A stretch of 11,076 bases of DNA from Thermococcus sp. (GTDB lineage Archaea; Methanobacteriota_B; Thermococci; Thermococcales; Thermococcaceae): the NCBI GenBank assembly GCA_021160985.1, contig JAGHBN010000053.1:1-11076 (forward strand), given 5' to 3'. The translations under genes and the position numbers were made by a program. This document shows positions 1 to 5,862 of this stretch, piece after piece. Under the pieces are notes generated by a model. It ran no database searches, was not told the DNA's origin, and saw only the letters and a list, made by a program, of their open reading frames with translations. Numbering within the stretch: position 1 is the stretch's first letter; each line of letters opens with the position of its first letter.

Positions 1-161
1 GAATAGGCGGCGGAACCTTCGCGGCCTACTTCAGGAAGCTCGGAATCCCGGCGGTGGTCTGGGCGACGCTCGACGAGATGGCCCACCAGCCCAACGAGTA
101 CGCGAAGATAGACAACATGGTCGAGGACGCGAAGGTCATGGCAGCGCTGGCGCTTCTCTGA
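1..161 (+). CDS. M20-family metallohydrolase, C-terminal end (5' truncated by window edge)
   Basis: The reading frame begins with the codon at position 3 and stops at TGA 159-161, giving the last 52 residues of a longer protein. The visible tail carries a glycine-rich GGGT stretch, then LGIPAVVW, then DEMAHQPNEY, and ends in a short helix (VEDAKVMAALALL). In M20 zinc aminoacylases and dipeptidases of the ArgE/DapE/carboxypeptidase G2 type, the H-x-x-NE segment near the C-terminus supplies the last metal-binding histidine, followed by a closing helix just like this one. The enzyme is therefore probably a cytoplasmic metal-dependent deacylase or peptidase; the substrate cannot be told from this fragment. 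A T-rich stretch follows the stop codon and the next gene starts 36 bp later on the same strand. The family call is fairly firm; the exact enzyme is not. Confidence 0.8.
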   Translation, partial: IGGGTFAAYFRKLGIPAVVWATLDEMAHQPNEYAKIDNMVEDAKVMAALALL

Positions 162-183
162 GCAAAAGCTTTTTCTTCCCCTT
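162..183 (+). terminator. T-rich stretch after the M20 gene, possible archaeal terminator
   Basis: Directly after the stop codon the plus strand has a run of five T's, then further T clusters separated by C's. Archaeal intrinsic termination depends on such U-rich 3' ends rather than on a strong hairpin. The AAAAGCTTTTT part (164-174) also lies about 29 bp before the next ATG, so it could instead be the TATA-like element of a leaderless promoter for the methyltransferase. The sequence alone does not decide between these, and it may do both. Confidence 0.35.
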
Positions 184-197
184 TTCCACCTCGTGTT

Positions 198-944
198 ATG
201 CCCCTCTGGAAGGACGGAAAGCTCGGACTGCCGGTCAAAGAGGCAGTAAGGCTCTTCCCGGAGCTTAAAAACTACCTTGACGAACGTGGAAGACTCGACC
301 TCTCGAACAGGGAGGCGAGGATACTATATAATAGGGCAATAGCAAAGGCCCTCTTCGGGCTTGAGGTTGAGTACCACCCACGAGGACTCGTGACTACGCC
401 AATCTCGCGCTACCTATTCCTCAAGACCTTCCTGCGCGGGGGAGAAAAGGTTCTGGAGATTGGAACGGGACACACCGCAATGATGGCCCTCATGGCAGAG
501 AAGTTATTCAAGTGCGACGTTACAGCGACGGAGCTCGATGAGGAGTTCTTCGAGTACGCAAGGAAGAACATCGAGAGGAACGGCGCCAGAGTTAGATTGC
601 TCAAAAGCAACGGTGGGATAATCCGGGGAGTAATTCCCGAAGGAGAGCGCTTCGGTGTGATTTTCTCGGCCCCTCCCTACTACGAGAGGCCGACGAAGGG
701 AGTTCTCACGAAGAGGGAAGGCGTTGGCGGTGGGAAGTACGGCGAGGCCTTCTCGGTGATGCTGATAGAGGAAGCGAAGGACTACTTAAAACCCGGTGGA
801 AGGGTGGCCCTTTTCCTTCCCGATAAAAAGCCTCTAATCGATGTTATAGCAGAAAAAGGGGAAGAGCTGGGCTATTCCGTGAGGGACGTGAAGTTCAAGG
901 TTGGAACCCGCTGGAGGCACAGTTTGATGCTAAACAAGGCTTAG
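198..944 (+). CDS. RlmF/METTL16-related SAM-dependent methyltransferase
   Basis: This 248-residue protein is a class I SAM-dependent methyltransferase. A short N-terminal part (1-80) precedes a Rossmann fold with motif I VLEIGTGHT at 85-93, an acidic motif II (TELDEE, 111-116), and a motif IV region FSAPPYY at 156-162. It ends with a typical strand-loop (LKPGGRVALFLP, 197-208). The arrangement resembles the RlmF/METTL16 family, whose known members methylate N6 of adenosine in large-subunit rRNA or other RNAs; an RNA target is inferred from that. Motif IV reads APPYY where N6-adenine enzymes usually have N/D-PP-F/Y. No Shine-Dalgarno site precedes ATG 198, so a leaderless mRNA or read-through from the M20 gene is possible. 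The last 15 bp overlap the end of the convergent ATPase gene. Substrate and modified site are unknown. Confidence 0.75.
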   Translation: MPLWKDGKLGLPVKEAVRLFPELKNYLDERGRLDLSNREARILYNRAIAKALFGLEVEYHPRGLVTTPISRYLFLKTFLRGGEKVLEIGTGHTAMMALMAEKLFKCDVTATELDEEFFEYARKNIERNGARVRLLKSNGGIIRGVIPEGERFGVIFSAPPYYERPTKGVLTKREGVGGGKYGEAFSVMLIEEAKDYLKPGGRVALFLPDKKPLIDVIAEKGEELGYSVRDVKFKVGTRWRHSLMLNKA

Positions 945-2222
945 GAACGCCCACCAGGGAATCATCAGGAGGTTCTCCCGGACTTCAAACTCCTTTCCGA
1001 TGACTATCCCGAAGTCCGCCCCGGTTCGCTTCATGCTTCTCTTAACTTGAGTGTAGTCGGACTTTCCAAGACCGACTTCGATGACGTAGCGCTTTCCGCC
1101 CCGTGTGATAACGAAATCCGCGCCGCCTTTTCCGGGCTCGTATTCCAGAACACCTTCACCCGAGAGATAGAGGGCAACGGCGTCCTCAAGCAGGGGGGCG
1201 AGTTCAACGACTTCAAACTTGGACAGGAGAGACGCCCTGAGTGAGGGAGCCGAAAACTTGAGCTTCGGACTTCTGCGGATTTTCTTTGAGAGACTGCCAG
1301 TAGGAGGAATTTCGATGAACAGTCCACTGGCTATGAAGGCCCTCACGAGCTCTATGACGGTGCTCTTCGATATTCCCAGAGTTTTGGAGAGCTTCTCGTA
1401 GCTGAAGCGCTCTCCCTTGGGTGTTGCAAGGAGAGTTAAGAGCCTGAGGGCTGAATCCAGCGTCGATGAGTCGAAGTTCCTGAACTCCGGTAGGTCGCGA
1501 TAGACTATCCGTTCAAGGAGGGAAAAAAGAGCATCGTACGCCAATCTTTCCTCCATCTCAAGCGTCAGGGGAAGTGAGCCGAGCTTCAGATAATTCTCCG
1601 CTTCACCGGCATAGTGGGCCCCCAGCGAGAGTGCCCTTTCAAGCTTCTCAACGTTAAACTCGAAGAGGGCATCGAGGCCGATCCTCATGACCTCCTCTCC
1701 GCGCAGGTGGAGATACTCGATAAAGCTCAGGGGTTTTACGTCAACGTGTATGACCCTCCTCGCAAGGTCAGGGCTCTCCCTCAGCTTTAGGGCAGACGAA
1801 CCGGTGGCAATTATCAGGGCCTTCCCCCTGTCGTGGAGAACCTTAAGTGTCAAATCCCAGTTTTCAGCGTACTGAACCTCGTCGAGCAGGAGAACCGGCC
1901 GTTTTGGTCTGAAAACGTCGAAGTATCGCTCGATGACCTCGTGAAGGGAAAAGCCAAGCAGACGGACTTCATCTGCGGAGATGTATATCACGTCGGACGT
2001 CTGCGAGAGGGTGTGAAAGTAGAGCTGACCAAGGAGAGTTGTCTTTCCAGTCCCCCTGAGGCCCGGCAGGAGGACTGTCCTGGGGGCACCACCATCGATA
2101 TAGGCATCAACAAAACCGGAAAGCTCCTCAAAGAGAAAGCGCTTCCTCAGCTTCCTCGCGTACTCAAACCTTGAGGGCAGTTCTGCAGAGAGCTTTAAAA
2201 GGTAGTCTGTTATCTCGACCAT
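930..2222 (-). CDS. Archaeal P-loop ATPase (AAA superfamily) with C-terminal DUF4143/PD-(D/E)XK-like domain
   Basis: This 430-residue protein belongs to the archaeal/bacterial ATPase group typified by Pfam ATPase_2 and AAA_14 with DUF4143. An N-terminal helical part leads to Walker A GLRGTGKTT (54-62), Walker B VLLLDEVQ (110-117) and a sensor-1-like stretch IIATGSSA (137-144). Residues around 255-305 look like a winged helix (LSKTLGISKSTVIELVRAF). The C-terminal part contains E-x9-GADF (368-371) and YVIEVGLGK (379-387), the D...ExG/K pattern of a PD-(D/E)XK nuclease-like fold, though activity is uncertain. The start is ATG at 2222 with GGTGAG three bases upstream. Members are common, often multicopy and mostly uncharacterised in archaea. 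The gene stands alone on its strand, behind a promoter region with two matching inverted repeats. Autoregulation through the winged helix is a guess. Cytoplasmic; no membrane segments seen. Confidence 0.85.
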   Translation of the reverse strand: MVEITDYLLKLSAELPSRFEYARKLRKRFLFEELSGFVDAYIDGGAPRTVLLPGLRGTGKTTLLGQLYFHTLSQTSDVIYISADEVRLLGFSLHEVIERYFDVFRPKRPVLLLDEVQYAENWDLTLKVLHDRGKALIIATGSSALKLRESPDLARRVIHVDVKPLSFIEYLHLRGEEVMRIGLDALFEFNVEKLERALSLGAHYAGEAENYLKLGSLPLTLEMEERLAYDALFSLLERIVYRDLPEFRNFDSSTLDSALRLLTLLATPKGERFSYEKLSKTLGISKSTVIELVRAFIASGLFIEIPPTGSLSKKIRRSPKLKFSAPSLRASLLSKFEVVELAPLLEDAVALYLSGEGVLEYEPGKGGADFVITRGGKRYVIEVGLGKSDYTQVKRSMKRTGADFGIVIGKEFEVRENLLMIPWWAFLSLV

Positions 2223-2234
2223 GTTCTCACCTAT

Positions 2235-2256
2235 TTTGGTCGTTTAAACGACCAAA
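2235..2256. promoter_or_regulatory. Operator-like perfect palindrome, site 1 (GGTCG-N6-CGACC)
   Basis: A perfect 22-bp inverted repeat centred between 2245 and 2246. Its core is GGTCGTTTAAACGACC at 2238-2253, extended by TTT on the left and AAA on the right. It ends 12 bp upstream of the ATPase start codon. For the minus strand a T-rich, TATA-like stretch lies at 2257-2266, which would place the transcription start near 2235. A dimeric regulator bound here would therefore cover the core promoter and probably repress. The arms repeat at 2271-2286 with the same spacing. The palindrome itself is seen directly; the operator role is inferred. Confidence 0.7.
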
Positions 2257-2270
2257 TAGAAAAGGATTTC

Positions 2271-2286
2271 GGTCGGTGGAGCGACC
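2271..2286. promoter_or_regulatory. Operator-like inverted repeat, site 2 (GGTCG-N6-CGACC)
   Basis: The same 5-bp arms as site 1, GGTCG and CGACC, again separated by exactly six bases (GTGGAG here instead of TTTAAA). Centre-to-centre distance from site 1 is 33 bp, close to three helical turns, so two dimers could bind on one DNA face. It lies just upstream of the inferred ATPase promoter and roughly 45-60 bp before a possible start of the nucleoside phosphorylase transcript. Only the arms are conserved, which argues for recognition of the half-sites and not for a simple hairpin. Confidence 0.65.
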
Positions 2287-2297
2287 AACATTCAAGG

Positions 2298-2310
2298 GTT
2301 AATCTTATTT
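2298..2310 (+). promoter_or_regulatory. Possible TATA region of the nucleoside phosphorylase gene
   Basis: The A/T-rich stretch GGTTAATCTTATTT, preceded by the purines AAGG, is the best TATA/BRE candidate on the plus strand in this 119-bp divergent region. It would put the transcript start near 2329 and leave a leader of about 20 bases that includes the GGGGGTG ribosome site. It is a weak match to an archaeal TATA box. Confidence 0.3.
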
Positions 2311-2350
2311 CATCCTTCGTTCAAAAACAAACCGTGAGGGGGTGGTTTTC

Positions 2351-3094
2351 GTGTGGCTTGGGAGGGGAAGAGAGGTTGTAAAGCCCTGGCCGGGTTTGGA
2401 GAGAGCTCCTGAGAAGTTCCTCATCGTTTTCACGGGCGTAGGGCTGGGCCATGCTGAGAAACTCCTGGAAAGTGTGGAAGTCGTTGAGAACTGCACCTAC
2501 GTCTATCGGGCCTTCCTTGGTGAGTACAGGGGTGAGACAATCTGCGTTCTAAATCCCTACTTCGGAGCCCCCGCCTCGGTCTTCGCCCTCGAACTGGCCA
2601 TAGCGAGCGGGGGAAGATACTTTATAATGGTGGGGGAGGCGGGTGCGATAAAAGAAGGTATCCACATAGGCGACGTGATACTGCCGACTTGGGCCCTGAG
2701 GGAGGAGGGAACAAGCTACCACTACATGCCCCCTGAGCACATTCCAAGGCCCAGTGAGAAACTGCTGAGCATGCTTGAAAAGGAGGTGAGACGTCAAATA
2801 GGAAAGAGGAGAATTGGTGTTTTCAAGGGAGGCGTGTGGACGACGGATGCGCCCTTCAGGGAAACGGAGGACAAAGTAAAGGAATACGCCAAGCGCGGGA
2901 TTCTCGGCGTTGAAATGGAGAGTTCAGCCTTAATGAGCGTTGCCGAGTTCAGGGGTGTTGAGCTGGCGGTTGCCCTGGCGGTTTCCGATGAGCTTTATAG
3001 AGGGGAATGGAACGTTGGATTCGGGAGTGAAAAACTGAGAAGGGCAGAGGAACTGCTGGTTAAATCCGCCCTGGAAGTTCTGGCAGTCCTGTGA
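2351..3094 (+). CDS. Nucleoside phosphorylase, PNP/UDP family
   Basis: A protein of 247 residues, close to the usual 240-260 of the hexameric nucleoside phosphorylase family, which splits nucleosides with phosphate into base and ribose-1-phosphate in salvage. Visible signs are VGEAGAIKEGIHIGDVILP (the G-x-GD family motif), REEGTSYHYMPPE, which resembles uridine phosphorylase (DGAS-H-aP-E), and ILGVEMESSALMSVAE, the ribose-binding MES motif. Near the end is AVSDEL, where an Asp sits as in purine-specific enzymes such as E. coli PNP. Uridine and purine substrates both remain open. I chose GTG 2351 because GGGGGTG (2338-2344) lies six bases upstream; an in-frame GTG at 2342 would add three residues. 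The gene is divergent from the ATPase and may share its operator region. No membrane segment or signal peptide; cytoplasmic. Confidence 0.85.
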   Translation: MWLGRGREVVKPWPGLERAPEKFLIVFTGVGLGHAEKLLESVEVVENCTYVYRAFLGEYRGETICVLNPYFGAPASVFALELAIASGGRYFIMVGEAGAIKEGIHIGDVILPTWALREEGTSYHYMPPEHIPRPSEKLLSMLEKEVRRQIGKRRIGVFKGGVWTTDAPFRETEDKVKEYAKRGILGVEMESSALMSVAEFRGVELAVALAVSDELYRGEWNVGFGSEKLRRAEELLVKSALEVLAVL

Positions 3095-3175
3095 GTTTAG
3101 AGGGACTCCGACCGTGGGCGTCTCAGCATACACGCCGGCTCAGAGGAGGTGCTTTCTCGTCATTGTCCCAAAGAT

Positions 3176-4366
3176 TCAGTGCATGTTTTCAACATAGAGG
3201 AACAGGCACTTAAGGTATTCGGTGTCCTTTGATGCCATGAGTATCGGGTGGTCTGGTGCCTGAGTCCTGTAGGGCTCAAGCATCTTGAGGAACTTGCCCG
3301 CCTTAGCAGCGGCCGCTATCACCATGTCCTTGAAGGTCTGCATATCAACGTGCTGTGAGCAGGAGGCCGTGACGAGTATGCCTCCCTCTTTCACCAGCTG
3401 CAGACCGGCGTAGTTGACATTGAAGTATGCCCTAAGGCCCCTCTTCAGATCCTTCTCGTGCTGGACGAAGGCTGGTGGGTCGAGGATCACGATGTCAAAC
3501 TTCTCCCCCTTCTTTATCATCTCCTCCATTACAGGGAAAGCTGAGCCCGTTATGTATTTCATCCTGTCCTCAACGCCGTTGAGCTTGGCGTTCTCCTTGA
3601 CCATGTTGATTGCCCACGGGGATTTATCCACGGCGACAACTTCCTCAGCGCCCGCAACCGCGGCATGTATTGCGAATCCGCCGGTGTACGTGAAAACGTC
3701 GAGGACCCTCATCCCTGGTTTGACGTACTTCTCCAGAGCAATGCGGTTCTCCCTCTGGTCAAGGAAAAAGCCGGTCTTCTGCCCGCGCATGTCCACGATG
3801 AACTTCGCTTTTCCCTCCTCGATTACCGTGCGGTACTTCTCCTTACCGAGAAGGACGCGCTCTATCTCTGGCAGGCCTTCCCTTCTCCTTGAGCGCCCGG
3901 TGTTCTTCTCGAAGACAGTTTCGATTTCTGGTTCGGCCTCCATTATCGCCTCAGCAAGGTCGAGCTTGAACCTCTCCATCCCGACGCTCGAAATCTGAAC
4001 CGAGGCTATCTCGTTGAAGCGGTCAACTATGAGGCCCGGGAGGTAGTCGGCCTCACCGTAGACCATCCTGTAGGCCTTGTCGTAGCCAAGGACCTTCTTA
4101 CGGTACTCGTTTGCTTTTTTGATCCTCTCGCGGAAGAGTTCCTTGTTCACTTCGGTGTGCTCATCCTGGGTTATGAGCCTGACCATGATGTTTGAGTTCG
4201 GGTTAACAAAGCCCTTGCCAAGGAACTTGCCGCCGCGCGTGTAGACCTCGACTATGTCTCCAGGCTTTATCTCGCCCTCCGTTCTCACGACTCCCTTCTT
4301 GAAAACTATCATCGCGCCCTTGCCTATCGCCCTCGCGGCCTGAGCGTCAACTATAACCTTCGCCAT
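3176..4366 (-). CDS. PUA-domain class I rRNA methyltransferase (RlmI type, m5C)
   Basis: 396 residues, the normal length for this family. The N-terminal ~75 residues form a PUA RNA-binding domain (GEIKPGDIVEVYTRGGKFLGKG at 31-52), followed by a linker domain (YLPGLIVDRF, 108-117) and a Rossmann methyltransferase. Motif I is VLDVFTYTGGFAIHAA (221-236), the acidic SAM contact is AVDKSPWAI (245-253), motif IV is ILDPPAF (294-300), and the motif VI region TASCSQHVD (333-341) carries the cysteine expected of a 5-methylcytosine enzyme. It resembles E. coli RlmI and the P. horikoshii PH1915 type, so methylation of 23S rRNA is likely, though the base is not proven here. ATG 4366 is preceded by GGTGAG. 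It is divergent from a small acidic-protein gene and appears to share one TATA element with it. Cytoplasmic. Confidence 0.9.
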   Translation of the reverse strand: MAKVIVDAQAARAIGKGAMIVFKKGVVRTEGEIKPGDIVEVYTRGGKFLGKGFVNPNSNIMVRLITQDEHTEVNKELFRERIKKANEYRKKVLGYDKAYRMVYGEADYLPGLIVDRFNEIASVQISSVGMERFKLDLAEAIMEAEPEIETVFEKNTGRSRRREGLPEIERVLLGKEKYRTVIEEGKAKFIVDMRGQKTGFFLDQRENRIALEKYVKPGMRVLDVFTYTGGFAIHAAVAGAEEVVAVDKSPWAINMVKENAKLNGVEDRMKYITGSAFPVMEEMIKKGEKFDIVILDPPAFVQHEKDLKRGLRAYFNVNYAGLQLVKEGGILVTASCSQHVDMQTFKDMVIAAAAKAGKFLKMLEPYRTQAPDHPILMASKDTEYLKCLFLYVENMH

Positions 4367-4395
4367 CTCTCACCACCGTCGGGAGTTCGGCGATA

Positions 4396-4407
4396 GGTAT
4401 ATAACCC
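4396..4407. promoter_or_regulatory. Symmetric TATA element serving two divergent genes
   Basis: GGTATATAACCC reads as a good TATA box on both strands (GGTATATAAC forward, GGTTATATACC reverse). Measured about 26 bp out, forward starts would fall near 4425 and reverse starts near 4375. Each leaves a short leader holding the ribosome site of its gene: GGTGGTGG before ATG 4437, and GGTGAG before the methyltransferase ATG at 4366. No other convincing TATA box lies in the 70-bp intergenic space at the proper distance. Confidence 0.6.
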
Positions 4408-4436
4408 TTAGCATCCTATATTATGGTGGTGGTTCT

Positions 4437-4745
4437 ATGAACTTCGAGGTAGTGAAAGAGTTTCTTGAAGATATCGGGGCGGACTGGGTGGAGATTGACG
4501 GCGAAATCCACCTCGAGCCAGAGGTTTTCTACGAGGTCTGGAAATACCTTGGCCAGCCAGACCTCGAAACGTACGTCATTGAAGACGAAGTCGTCGAGCC
4601 CGGTTCTTATGATCCGCCGGAGATGAAATACACCGATGTGAAAAAGGTGAAGGTCAAAAAGGTCTACTTCACCACCCTGGACGGAAAGAAAATCGTTACG
4701 GACTACTCCGAGTTCCAGAGGATTGCGAAGGAAAAATCTTCCTGA
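4437..4745 (+). CDS. Small acidic protein of unknown function
   Basis: A 102-residue protein I do not recognise. It has a helical start (VVKEFLEDIGADW), a strand pair (VEIDGEIHLEP), a second helix (EVFYEVWKYLG), an acidic stretch (YVIEDEVVEPGSYDPPEM, about 46-63), a lysine-rich strand (VKKVKVKKVYF, 68-78) and a closing helix (SEFQRIAKE). The sharp change from acidic to basic suggests a small folded domain, perhaps one that binds a partner or nucleic acid; that is a guess. There is no signal peptide, membrane segment or zinc motif. A strong ribosome site (GGTGGTGG, 4425-4432) and a TATA box at 4396-4407 support it as a real expressed gene. It is transcribed away from the rRNA methyltransferase and followed by a T-run and a convergent gene 10 bp away. 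Confidence 0.75.
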   Translation: MNFEVVKEFLEDIGADWVEIDGEIHLEPEVFYEVWKYLGQPDLETYVIEDEVVEPGSYDPPEMKYTDVKKVKVKKVYFTTLDGKKIVTDYSEFQRIAKEKSS

Positions 4746-4755
4746 CCTTTTTCTT
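4746..4755 (+). terminator. T-run terminator after the small acidic-protein gene
   Basis: The 10 bp between the two convergent genes is CCTTTTTCTT, a short U-rich end of the kind that stops archaeal RNA polymerase. It lies immediately after the TGA stop. Confidence 0.4.
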
Positions 4756-5862
4756 CTACCCTATTAGTATCGGGATCATGAGAACGCCCATGCATGCCCT
4801 CCTGGGTGCGTTTACTGAGAGAGTGAAGAGGCCAAGCAGGGATGCAGAGGCCAAAACGAGGACTCCAATGAAACCGTCAAAAAACCAAGCCAGGATGAAC
4901 AGGAAGAGCAGCACTCCCCCGTTCAGATAGCCATAAGGCAGCCGTCTCACAGCCCTGAGAATAATCAGCGCCAGCTGCTCCCCGTAGAGCAAAACGAGGA
5001 GAGAAACACCAACCGAGAGAACAAGATACGATGGAAGGGCTTTTTCAGAAAGGGGAGGCATTTTTGCAACTATTCCGTTTCTAACCCGGCCCGTCGCCAG
5101 GTAGTTCATGAAAGAAAAAGTGAAGTTGGCAGTGTTTATCGAAAAAACCGCTACAAGGAACGCCCTATCGTCATGGGAGAAGAGGGAAGCCAAAACCGCC
5201 CCCTGTGACGGCGTAAAGGCCGGAACAAGTGACGCAAGCATTCCCACGAGGGTTCCTAGAAAAGAAAACTTCAGGAAAGAGGTGTGACCCATCTGGACTG
5301 ATGCATCCTCCCCGCTAGGTGGCCTTCCTTTAATTCCTGAGAGGAGCACAGGAATCCCAAAGAGGCCTGTGAAGAGAGGGTAGTAATGGTGTGCGAGTGG
5401 AAGTGAGAAGACGATGAGTCCGAGAGCACCGGAGAGGAGAATCACGAGAAGGGTTGCAAGCGCCCTCCTCCCGGCTGTGAAAACCATGAGCACGATAAGC
5501 AGGAACACGATGATTTTTCCCACGCCCGGCGTGTAGAGTGCTGCCAGCAGAGGGTAAACAGGCGCAAGGAGTATGGAAAGGAATACCGCAATGGCGCTTG
5601 CCCACAGGGAAATCCTGACGACCTCCATGGACCTGCCACCACGGGCCAACCTGTGAGCTGGAAGGACGGATAAGGCCGTTCCCTCATCAGGAATTCCCAG
5701 AAAAGCCGAGGGAATGACGTCAAGAAACGTGTGAACCAGCCCCATTGAGAACAGGACGATCGGGTCCCCAAGTCCAAGTTCACCTATCGTGTTCACGTGA
5801 ATCCCCGGTGTTATGCCGGTAAAAGTTCCTAGCATGACTCCCGCTAACACTCTCCGCAGCAT
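4756..5862 (-). CDS. TctA-family (tripartite tricarboxylate transporter permease-like) membrane protein
   Basis: A very hydrophobic protein of 368 residues with about nine or more membrane segments. Near the N-terminus it has GTFTGITPGIHVNT (12-25), the glycine/proline signature of TctA-like permeases (archaeal group COG1784), followed by HTFLDVIPSAFLGIPDEG (44-61). A second, weaker copy appears at 203-225 (GTLVGMLASLVPAFTPSQG) with SINTANFTFSFMNYLATG (241-258), matching the two-repeat architecture of the family. Bacterial TctA works with a small membrane partner TctB and a binding protein TctC; neither is visible here, so the substrate and even transport are unproven. ATG 5862 is preceded by GGTGAGG. 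The gene overlaps by 19 bp the end of the upstream exported-protein gene, so the two are surely cotranscribed and translationally coupled. Confidence 0.8.
   Translation of the reverse strand: MLRRVLAGVMLGTFTGITPGIHVNTIGELGLGDPIVLFSMGLVHTFLDVIPSAFLGIPDEGTALSVLPAHRLARGGRSMEVVRISLWASAIAVFLSILLAPVYPLLAALYTPGVGKIIVFLLIVLMVFTAGRRALATLLVILLSGALGLIVFSLPLAHHYYPLFTGLFGIPVLLSGIKGRPPSGEDASVQMGHTSFLKFSFLGTLVGMLASLVPAFTPSQGAVLASLFSHDDRAFLVAVFSINTANFTFSFMNYLATGRVRNGIVAKMPPLSEKALPSYLVLSVGVSLLVLLYGEQLALIILRAVRRLPYGYLNGGVLLFLFILAWFFDGFIGVLVLASASLLGLFTLSVNAPRRACMGVLMIPILIG

Noticed and set aside
930..2286. ATPase with nuclease-like domain plus palindrome as a restriction or transposon system
   Set aside because: No modification or specificity gene matches, no terminal repeats or target duplications are visible, and the palindromes fit operators better.
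3095..3175. Possible C/D box guide RNA on the minus strand between two convergent genes (ATGACGA, then CTGA twice)
   Set aside because: The C box is imperfect, only 13 bases separate the two CTGA copies, and there is no C' box with room for a guide. I see nothing else convincing in this 81-bp gap.
3414..3998. 194-codon open frame on the plus strand
   Set aside because: It lies fully antisense to the rRNA methyltransferase, has no ribosome site or family motif, and reads like a composition-driven shadow.
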